Source: CAG-390 sp045644325
GTDB lineage: Bacteria > Bacillota > Clostridia > Oscillospirales > CAG-272
Assembly: GCA_045644325.1 (NCBI GenBank)
Contig: JAZRGT010000030.1
Location: 1 to 64,000 of the forward strand
Length of the DNA stretch: 64,000 nucleotides
Reading direction: 5' to 3'
Positions within the stretch are counted from its first letter, which is position 1, and each line of letters opens with the position of its first letter. The position numbers and the translations under genes were made by a program. Below the pieces are notes generated by a model, which saw only the letters and a program-made list of their open reading frames with translations, had not been told where the DNA came from and did no database searches. Below are positions 9,389 to 15,648 of the stretch, in pieces.

Positions 9389-10042
9389 ATGAATAGCTTT
9401 TGTATTATAGGACTCGGTAAGTTCGGTACCTCTCTTGCTAACGCGCTTGTGGCAAACGGCAAGCAGGTAATGGTCATTGATACCGATTCGGAAAAGGTTA
9501 CCCTTATTGCCGACAGCGTGACCAACGCCGTTATTGGCGATGCGACAAACGTGAATTTGCTCAAAGCCTCGGGCGTTGCCGACTACGATTGCGCCGTTGT
9601 TTGTATGACCGAAAACATCAGCGATATTATCCTCGTCACGATTCAGCTCAAGGAGCTCGGCGTGAAGCACGTAATCTCCCGCGCTGTAAACGAGGGGCAC
9701 AGAAAGGTGCTCTCCCACGTTGGCGCGGACGAAATCGTCTACCCCGAGCACGATATGGGAGAGCGGCTTGCATTCAGACTCTCACATTCCACGATCACGG
9801 ATTTCGTGCAGTTCAAGGGTTATAAGGTCGTTGAGATCGCCGTTCCCGAATCCTGGGTCGGCAAGGACCTCATTACCCTCAATCTCCGTAAGAATTTCGG
9901 CGTTAACGTCATAGCCGTCAGATACTGCGACGGTAGGCTTGACGTTTCCCCCTCGCCGACGCGCGAGTTTAATGCGGGCGAGATCGTTTCCATTGTCGGC
10001 GACGATCGCGACATTGACAAAATGACAGAAAAGCTTAAGTGA
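9389..10042 (+). CDS. ktrA: KtrA/TrkA-type potassium channel regulator, single RCK unit
   Basis: 217 residues: N-terminal Rossmann RCK_N domain with GLGKFG (residues 8-13) and an acidic strand end (MVIDTD) for NAD(H)/ATP/ADP binding, then a C-terminal RCK_C domain (about residues 135-217). Forms a cytosolic ring gating KtrB encoded just upstream. The 3' end overlaps the convergent gene on the other strand by 8 bp, and the unit's terminator lies inside that gene. Confidence 0.93.
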   Translation: MNSFCIIGLGKFGTSLANALVANGKQVMVIDTDSEKVTLIADSVTNAVIGDATNVNLLKASGVADYDCAVVCMTENISDIILVTIQLKELGVKHVISRAVNEGHRKVLSHVGADEIVYPEHDMGERLAFRLSHSTITDFVQFKGYKVVEIAVPESWVGKDLITLNLRKNFGVNVIAVRYCDGRLDVSPSPTREFNAGEIVSIVGDDRDIDKMTEKLK

Positions 10043-10436
10043 TAAGCTTGGTAAGCAGACTGCGTTCGCCCGCAGTCTGCTTTTTTTCGCGTTCGCGGAC
10101 GAAATCCCACACGCGGCGTACCTTTTCAAGGCGGCGGTAGACCGTCCTGTCGTCGCAGCTTTCCTCCCATGCCAATCTGCGCACGCGCAGAGTTATCTCA
10201 CCTGCGCGGAGGCGCTTTGTGGCGGTGGCAAAATAAATATCCTTTATTGCACGCAAAGCGAGCGTGTCGCCGTCAAGCTCGAGCAGCCGTATGGTGTCGA
10301 ATACGGCGATCATATCAAGTGCCGCCGCGTCGCCGCAAATTCCTCTGATACGGCAGAGCACCTGCAAATCCGAATTGCAATTGCATAACGAAAGCCGCGC
10401 ATAGCTTCGGAAGGCTTGCGCGGCTTTTTCTTTCAT
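10035..10436 (-). CDS. Small putative DNA-binding protein behind a palindromic operator
   Basis: About 133 residues from ATG 10436 (site AAGGA 7 nt upstream); a GTG at 10451 with AGAAGGG just upstream is an alternative start. No family recognised. It is basic and Cys-containing at the start (LCNCNSD) and has a helix-rich C-terminal half; DDRTVYRRLEKVRRVWDF looks like a recognition helix of a sigma/winged-helix type domain, hence the tentative call. The mRNA would start inside a 20-bp palindrome adjoining a perfect -10 box, so expression should be tightly repressed, either by itself or by a LexA-like factor. The last 50 bp contain the terminator of the opposite-strand ktrA gene. Confidence 0.6.
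   Translation of the reverse strand: MKEKAAQAFRSYARLSLCNCNSDLQVLCRIRGICGDAAALDMIAVFDTIRLLELDGDTLALRAIKDIYFATATKRLRAGEITLRVRRLAWEESCDDRTVYRRLEKVRRVWDFVREREKKQTAGERSLLTKLIT
10054..10087 (+). terminator. Terminator of the ktrB-ktrA unit, inside the opposing gene
   Basis: Eleven-base perfect stem AGCAGACTGCG / CGCAGTCTGCT, loop TTCGCC, followed by seven T. It is embedded in the coding end of the minus-strand gene 10035-10436. Confidence 0.9.
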
Positions 10437-10465
10437 AATATCCTTTTTCACGTTACCCTTCTCGA

Positions 10466-10514
10466 TATAGAACAATTGTTCTATAATTATACCATACCGT
10501 AAGGAGTTTGTCAA
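10466..10514 (-). promoter_or_regulatory. Consensus promoter with 20-bp palindromic operator
   Basis: On the minus strand TTGACA (10509-10514), exactly 17 nt, TATAAT (10486-10491), and directly abutting it the perfect palindrome TATAGAACAATTGTTCTATA (10466-10485). The core GAAC-N4-GTTC fits the LexA/DinR box of Gram-positive bacteria. The transcription start would fall within the palindrome. Confidence 0.85.
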
Positions 10515-10525
10515 GGCTTTGATGT

Positions 10526-11743
10526 TCAATTTTTCGGGAGCATACTGCCGTCGGCGATCGAGGCGAGGTCACGTTCGTGAATGAAGCAGATCACGAACGA
10601 GGGATCTGTCTTGGTTACGACCTGCGTATTGAAGTCGAGCGCGTTTCTGTAAACGACCGTACCGAAGGTGTTGGAGAAGTAATCTATCATAATAATGCGA
10701 TCCCAATCACTTGAGAACTGAACGGCGATACGCGGCTGATCGGGAAGCTCGTCCTGATATTGCATCTTTGCAAATGCCATATCGTAGGTGTCGTAGCGCA
10801 GAAGGACCTGGTATTTCTGAACGAAGTCGGTGGAAAGGGATACCGTACCGTTTTTGATTACGTTTTCGAGCGTTGCGGCGCGCGCAAGCTCCTTTCCCGT
10901 GGTCGAGTGGAGTACGAAGTCGCTGTCGGTGAGGTATATTCGTCTTATCTGCTTGTTCGTTTCGCGGGGGAGCATATCGAGTACGGCGAGGTAGGCGTAA
11001 TATGCGCCGCGGCTGTTGAGCGAGTCCTCTGTGTTGTTGTAAAGCTCGCCATTGACCTTGGCACGCTTGAGAGCTTCGGTCAGATCGAGGAAATTGGTCA
11101 CACCGCGCCGCGCGAGATACGCGCTGACTGATTTGAGCCGTGTTTCTTCACTGATGTTGCCCATATATCCCGGCATTCTTTCGTCATAGACCGTTTGAGA
11201 ATTCGGGATGATGGCGAAGTAACACGCAGCACCGAGCTTTTCGTATTCCTCGGTTATTCTGAGGACGGAGGTGTAATATTGATTCAGCTCTTCGCTGTCA
11301 AGGTCGACCTCGCCGAGATAGTCGGCAACGTAATTGTAATTACTTGCTTCATCGTAGGTGGGGAAGAGAGAGTCATCCTGTCCTAGAAGCACGCTGTCGG
11401 TGGGGAGTCGGCGGAAAAGGTAGTAGTCAACTCGGACGATGTTTTTTCTGATGTTTTCTGAAAGATAGAAGGTGTCTGCGAAATTCGAGAAAACTATGCT
11501 CGGATGCTCTTTTTCATCGTAGTACTTATCAACGAGCTTTTCTGAGCCGAGATAAGCCGATACTCCGAAGTTGACAAGGAAGGATAGAAGGATGCCTATA
11601 AAAAGCACTATGATGATGACTCCGAGTGCGCGCGCGTTTTTGCCCGAGGTCAGGATATATTCAATATTGCAGTCGGGGCGCAGATTGAAGCTGCCTGCCT
11701 GCTCGTCGTTAGAGAGCGGGGAGTCAAAGCGATCGTCGTTCAT
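10526..11743 (-). CDS. DHHW/AlgJ-like SGNH protein with degenerate active site
   Basis: 405 residues, the usual size for the DHHW family that partners MBOAT acyltransferases. One membrane anchor near residues 38-62, then an extracytoplasmic domain. The family layout is visible: GQDDSLFP (residues 121-128), FAIIPNSQTVYDERMPGY (176-193) and a GAYYAY helix at 246-251. However, where DHHW proteins carry D-H-H-W (TDxHW in AlgJ/AlgX), this protein has EDSL at 239-242, and the later segment that normally supplies the Ser nucleophile reads FSSDWDR. I infer loss of acetylesterase/acetyltransferase chemistry. Lies 87 bp after the MBOAT gene, which shows matching losses. Confidence 0.7.
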   Translation of the reverse strand: MNDDRFDSPLSNDEQAGSFNLRPDCNIEYILTSGKNARALGVIIIVLFIGILLSFLVNFGVSAYLGSEKLVDKYYDEKEHPSIVFSNFADTFYLSENIRKNIVRVDYYLFRRLPTDSVLLGQDDSLFPTYDEASNYNYVADYLGEVDLDSEELNQYYTSVLRITEEYEKLGAACYFAIIPNSQTVYDERMPGYMGNISEETRLKSVSAYLARRGVTNFLDLTEALKRAKVNGELYNNTEDSLNSRGAYYAYLAVLDMLPRETNKQIRRIYLTDSDFVLHSTTGKELARAATLENVIKNGTVSLSTDFVQKYQVLLRYDTYDMAFAKMQYQDELPDQPRIAVQFSSDWDRIIMIDYFSNTFGTVVYRNALDFNTQVVTKTDPSFVICFIHERDLASIADGSMLPKN

Positions 11744-11830
11744 GGTATCCTCCTTTCAAGAGATTAAAAAGCAGCTTGCGAATAAACAATAACAGCCGCC
11801 TGATATCCGATTTTTCAGTTGGATCGGAAT

Positions 11831-13276
11831 TTAAAAGATTATATCGCGGAAGGGCTCGGTAGCCAGAGCGGGGTATTGGGGCAGATAATAGTAGATACAA
11901 AGAATGAAAACGCAGAGTATGAGCATTGACCAACCCCATCGCCAATTTCCGCTTCGGATAAAGGGCGATTGGCGCCGTCTTGAAAGCACGCCGAATATGA
12001 CGGGTAGCTGAACGAGGGCTATGAATGCCAGCATCAGGGGCATCTCAAGGTTGAACAGCGTCTGATTGATAAGGTAATACTGAAGCGGCTTGCCGAGGGT
12101 GATATTTCCGAAGATGACCTCAAGGCTCGAGAGGTCGCGCGTTCTGATCAGCATCCAGAAAAGTGTTGCAAAAAGGAAGGTGCATATTCTGCCGAGAGGT
12201 CTTAATATCTTCTTTTTCTCAAGCAAGGCGTTGAAGTCAATGAATTCGCATATGACGGGCGGTATGAGCAGTATCGCAATCGCGGGCAGTACGCGCAAGC
12301 CGATCTTGAACCACGTCAGCATAACAAGCGCGCAGATGGCGGAGATCGCGGCGTTTGCGAGCTTGCGTCGGCGAGGTGCGTAGCTTTCAAGAGGAAGGGC
12401 GGAGGTGAGAGGCTTGCGGATATAATCCCTGATCCATTCACCGAGGCTCGCGAGGAAATTTCCGGCGTATTCCATCGGAGTCCGTGCAAGGATGCACGCT
12501 CCGAAATCGGGCGCGAGTCTTATGCCGAGCATTGCGCAAATGCCGCGTGCCATATCAGAGTAACCCGAAAATGCGAAAAATACGGCGGCAAGCATAAGTG
12601 CGGCGAGGATGAGTCCGACGCCCACGCTGAGCGGCTCCTCGGTGTAATCGATCAATCTTTCGACTACCGAGTCGTATGAGGCATCGAAAAAGGATGCGAT
12701 TGCTACACGCTTGATAAATCCGCGCGCGAAGAGGATGATTCCCGAACCGATTCCCGCGGCGTTGAAATGGAGGTTTTCGGGATCGATCAATCGTCTGAAA
12801 TCCTTATATTTGATCACAGGTCCCGCTATCATTACGGGGAAGAAGGTGACGTAGGTCAGCACGTCGAGAATGCTTCGCGGCATCGGAGCGTCACCGCGGC
12901 GGATGTCCATAATGCAGGAAAAGCAAGAGAGCAGATAAAAGGACGCGCCGATGGGAAGATAACGGCGAGCTGCCGCTTCATCCGCCCATACTCCGAGATA
13001 TCTGAGCACGGCAAGAACGCCGAACAGTACGCATACGACGAAAATAATGGAATATTTCTTTTTAACGCTGAAGACCGCAAAGGCGGCGCAGTAGGTGAAG
13101 ACGGCGCAAAGAAGAATAAACAGAATAGATGCAGGGCTTTCAAAGCAAGCCAAAACGTAAAACGCAAGGCCGAAGGCGAGTATCGCGCGCGGACGCAATT
13201 TTGCCGGCGTCAGCGTGTAGATGCCGAGCATCAGGGGTAAAAAAAGCAGCAGAAAAACAGGTGACGTAAATAACAT
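11831..13276 (-). CDS. MBOAT-family membrane protein (AlgI/DltB-like), lacking conserved histidines
   Basis: About 482 residues with 10-12 hydrophobic segments. MBOAT landmarks: start MLFTSPVFLLLFLPL, LPIGASFYLLS (107-117), FFPVMIAGPVIKYKDF (145-160), FSGYSDMARGI (236-246) and SLGEWIRDYIRKPL (277-290). Active AlgI proteins have the essential His in HISLSxWxRDY; here residue 275 is Leu. The second His (LWHG) aligns with TWFK, giving Phe323. Normally these proteins pass acyl groups across the membrane to a DHHW/AlgJ partner for polymer O-acetylation; this one may be a non-catalytic scaffold. ATG 13276 chosen for the AGGAGGT site 8 nt upstream. Confidence 0.8.
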   Translation of the reverse strand: MLFTSPVFLLLFLPLMLGIYTLTPAKLRPRAILAFGLAFYVLACFESPASILFILLCAVFTYCAAFAVFSVKKKYSIIFVVCVLFGVLAVLRYLGVWADEAAARRYLPIGASFYLLSCFSCIMDIRRGDAPMPRSILDVLTYVTFFPVMIAGPVIKYKDFRRLIDPENLHFNAAGIGSGIILFARGFIKRVAIASFFDASYDSVVERLIDYTEEPLSVGVGLILAALMLAAVFFAFSGYSDMARGICAMLGIRLAPDFGACILARTPMEYAGNFLASLGEWIRDYIRKPLTSALPLESYAPRRRKLANAAISAICALVMLTWFKIGLRVLPAIAILLIPPVICEFIDFNALLEKKKILRPLGRICTFLFATLFWMLIRTRDLSSLEVIFGNITLGKPLQYYLINQTLFNLEMPLMLAFIALVQLPVIFGVLSRRRQSPFIRSGNWRWGWSMLILCVFILCIYYYLPQYPALATEPFRDIIF

Positions 13277-13326
13277 TATCGCGACCTCCTTTTCTGCTTG
13301 ATATAATTTATGTATTATATAATAAT

Positions 13327-13355
13327 ATAATAGCACATTCGAAAGGATAATTCAA
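13327..13355 (-). promoter_or_regulatory. Promoter of the MBOAT/DHHW unit
   Basis: TTGAAT (13350-13355), 17 nt, TATTAT (13327-13332) on the minus strand. AT-rich DNA separates it from the start codon. Confidence 0.65.
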
Positions 13356-13435
13356 GTGCCGTGGCGAAAAAAGTCTATTTCTCGAATATTGTTGATACTT
13401 TGTTAAGAATTTCATTAAATATTTTCCAAATTCCA

Positions 13436-13464
13436 TTGACAAATATTCAAAAGTAATGTATAAT
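13436..13464 (+). promoter_or_regulatory. Promoter of the GLUG-repeat surface protein
   Basis: Perfect TTGACA (13436-13441), 17-nt spacer, TATAAT (13459-13464), about 40 bp before the start codon; suggests strong expression. Confidence 0.85.
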
Positions 13465-13502
13465 AACTGTATATAAAATTAAATATGAAAGGAACACGCA
13501 AA

Positions 13503-15026
13503 ATGAAAAAAACGCTATCAATTCTGCTGTTCACGGCTATGATTGTCGCTCTGTTTGCATTCCCGACGAGCGCTGCTTGGGACGGCACGGCTTCCGCTTC
13601 CCTCAAGGGCGACGGAACTCAGGATTCTCCCTACCTCGTAGAGACCGCTGAGGATCTTGCTTTCCTCGCCAAGTCCGTAAACGAGGGTAACACCTACGAG
13701 GGCAAGTACATCGTTCAGACTGCCGATATCGATCTCGGCGGCAAGGAATGGACTCCCATCGGATTCCAGAAGGTCAACAGTGCAGAGACCGACGCTCCCT
13801 TCTCGGGCGTTTACAGCGGTCTCGGTCACAAGGTAACCGGTCTTTCGATCACCACCGTGAGAGATAACCATACAGGTCTTTTCGGATACGTAATGTCCGG
13901 AGAGGTTGAGGCGGGTATCGCAAATCTCACTGTTGAAGGCACTATAACCATGAATGGTGCTACCGCATCCAACTTCGGTATCGGCGGTCTCGTCGGTTCG
14001 ATCGGTAAGGACACCACAGCCTTCAAGGCACAGCTCGTTGTTATCAACTGTACCTCTAACGTAACCGTAACTCTTACCGGCACTACCGGTGAGCCCAGAG
14101 TCGGCGGATTGGCAGGTTACGCGTTCAACGCAAAGCTTGAAAATTGCGTTAGCAACAACGACATTAAGGTTGAAACCAACAACCAGTCGAGAGCAGCAGG
14201 TCTCGTTGGTCAGACCAACCGCTCGCACTTCTTCGGATGTGTCAACAACGGTAACGTAACCGTTGATATGGGCACCGCTGCAAAGGCGGGCCGTGCTGCA
14301 GGTATCGTTTCTGTCGTAACCCGCGGCGGCTCCAAGGGCGACGAGGCAACCGCTACCTACACCGTATTCGAGAGCTGCATCAACAACGGTACTATCTCGG
14401 GTAAGAACGGCAACAATATGTGGGTTGCAGGTATCGCTGCTGACTTCTACGTAAACGCTTCCAACTGGCCCGGCAAGGATGCAAAGGTCAAGTTCATCAA
14501 CTGCGTCAACAACGGCGCGATCGCTTCCGAAACCTCTAACACTGCTAACTTCCCGCACGCGGGCGGTATCGCGGGATACACTCAGAACGGATACACCGAC
14601 TTCGAGTTTATCGGCTGTGTAAACACCGCTAAGATCTCCAGCGTGGGCGGTAAGGAAGTTCGTGCGGGCGGTATCGTTGGATCTGTTTACGCATCCGCTG
14701 CTGAGTACAAGTTCGATAACTGCATCGCAGTCGGCGAGCTCAAGTCCTCTTGCTTCTCTCTGAAGAATAAGGCAGACGCTCTTGCTACCTCCACCGCTAA
14801 CGCTGATGCTGCTACCGTAGCTACAGCAGTTAAGGCTGTTGAGGATCAGATCAAGACCTCCGACACCACCATTGCAGGTTTCGATGCTACCAAGGGTGCT
14901 CCCGCTCCCGAGGTAACCGAGCCCACAACACCTCCCACCACGGGTGACGCTTCCGTGATCTTCGTTATCATCGCACTCGTATCCCTCACGGGTGTTGCTG
15001 TTATCTCGAAGAGAAGAGAAAACTAA
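13503..15026 (+). CDS. Cell-wall-anchored GLUG-repeat beta-helix surface protein
   Basis: 507 residues. Sec signal peptide (KKTLSILLFTAMIVALFAFPTSAA), then a right-handed beta-helix built of repeating GGLVG / AGLVGQ / GGIAGY blocks alternating with C-x-N-N-G units (FFGCVNNGNV, FESCINNGTI, FINCVNNGAI, FIGCVNTAKI), typical of GLUG motifs. The C-terminus has a Pro/Thr-rich linker, PPTTGD, one membrane helix and KRREN: a sortase signal of the xPxTG kind, so the protein is probably linked to peptidoglycan. I use ATG 13503, 9 nt after AAAGGA; the ATG at 13485 overlaps that site. Biased, smooth codon use suggests high expression. Likely an adhesin or carbohydrate-binding surface protein; the ligand is unknown. 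Confidence 0.85.
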   Translation: MKKTLSILLFTAMIVALFAFPTSAAWDGTASASLKGDGTQDSPYLVETAEDLAFLAKSVNEGNTYEGKYIVQTADIDLGGKEWTPIGFQKVNSAETDAPFSGVYSGLGHKVTGLSITTVRDNHTGLFGYVMSGEVEAGIANLTVEGTITMNGATASNFGIGGLVGSIGKDTTAFKAQLVVINCTSNVTVTLTGTTGEPRVGGLAGYAFNAKLENCVSNNDIKVETNNQSRAAGLVGQTNRSHFFGCVNNGNVTVDMGTAAKAGRAAGIVSVVTRGGSKGDEATATYTVFESCINNGTISGKNGNNMWVAGIAADFYVNASNWPGKDAKVKFINCVNNGAIASETSNTANFPHAGGIAGYTQNGYTDFEFIGCVNTAKISSVGGKEVRAGGIVGSVYASAAEYKFDNCIAVGELKSSCFSLKNKADALATSTANADAATVATAVKAVEDQIKTSDTTIAGFDATKGAPAPEVTEPTTPPTTGDASVIFVIIALVSLTGVAVISKRREN

Positions 15027-15043
15027 TACCAATACAGAACAAT

Positions 15044-15083
15044 AAAAAGAGCCTCACGCGGCACGCCGCGTGAGGCTCTTTTT
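15044..15083. terminator. Bidirectional terminator
   Basis: Eighteen-base perfect stem, left arm 15044-15061 (AAAAAGAGCCTCACGCGG), loop CACG, right arm 15066-15083. A and T runs on both sides serve the surface-protein gene (plus) and the HPr-like gene (minus). Confidence 0.9.
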
Positions 15084-15096
15084 ATGCCTTGGGAAA

Positions 15097-15336
15097 TTAC
15101 TTGACAATGTAAGCTTCGATCTCGGCAAAGAAGGGATCGGTGCTGTCGGTGTGAGCGGTGAGCTCGAGCTCTTCTCTGAGATCAAGGCAGAACATGCCCA
15201 TAATAGACTTGCCGTCTACGGTGTATCTGCCGGACTTAAGCTCGATATCAAAATCAAATTTGCCGGCGATAGCGACGAAATTGTAGAGATCAGCGATAGT
15301 TACAAGGCGAATCTTAACTACGGTAATGGATTCCAT
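15097..15336 (-). CDS. HPr-like protein without the active-site histidine
   Basis: 79 residues with the HPr fold signature: KFDFDIEL, the KSIMGM regulatory-serine block (residues 43-48) and a C-terminal helix. HPr carries GIHARPA with the phosphorylated His15; here the same place reads TIADLYN, so PEP-dependent sugar phosphotransfer is not possible. The serine phosphorylated by HPr kinase is kept, as in the Bacillus protein Crh, which acts only in catabolite regulation. This supports a regulatory rather than transport role. Similar His-less HPr proteins occur in other Clostridia. CGGAGG ribosome-binding site. Confidence 0.85.
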   Translation of the reverse strand: MESITVVKIRLVTIADLYNFVAIAGKFDFDIELKSGRYTVDGKSIMGMFCLDLREELELTAHTDSTDPFFAEIEAYIVK

Positions 15337-15372
15337 ATTGTGTACCTCCGTGGATATTTATTATATATTATT

Positions 15373-15401
15373 ATTTTACCATTAACGAGAGAAAAAGTCA
15401 A
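15373..15401 (-). promoter_or_regulatory. Promoter of the HPr-like gene
   Basis: TTGACT (15396-15401), 17 nt, TAAAAT (15373-15378) on the minus strand. The 15-nt block ATTTTACCATTAACG from the -10 box into the spacer is repeated exactly in the promoter of the RtcB operon. Confidence 0.7.
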
Positions 15402-15584
15402 TGGCAATAGTGTTAATTGGGACAATTTTCTGTAGAATTTTTTCGACATTTTAATTTACCTTTTTTAGTGTAATTTGCAAAATAGACGATTGTGATGCTA
15501 ATTTGTTAGATATATATCGAAGTTAGATTAAAGTGGAATGAATTGAATAAGAAATAAATCGAATGAAAAAGCCGAAATTGGGTA

Positions 15585-15613
15585 TTGCAAAATCCGGGAA
15601 AATGGTGTATAAT
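15585..15613 (+). promoter_or_regulatory. Promoter of parE-like gene
   Basis: TTGCAA (15585-15590), 17-nt spacer, TATAAT (15608-15613). AAGGAC lies about 7 nt before the ATG at 15649. Confidence 0.7.
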
Positions 15614-15648
15614 ATTATATATACGATTTATTATATAAGGACAATAAT

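Larger units (their letters stand above)
15337..15648. other. Non-coding gap of 312 bp with two divergent promoters
   Basis: AT-rich region between the HPr-like gene and parE. It holds one promoter for each. I see no conserved RNA structure or open frame in the remainder (about 15402-15584). Confidence 0.6.

Noticed and set aside
10035..10514. Prophage remnant around the LexA-like operator
   Set aside because: No integrase, repressor pair or other phage gene on either side; neighbours are ordinary chromosomal genes.
13518..15032. 504-codon minus-strand frame opposite the GLUG surface protein
   Set aside because: Low-complexity Ser/Val/Asp translation without domains; the plus-strand protein has signal peptide, repeats and anchor.
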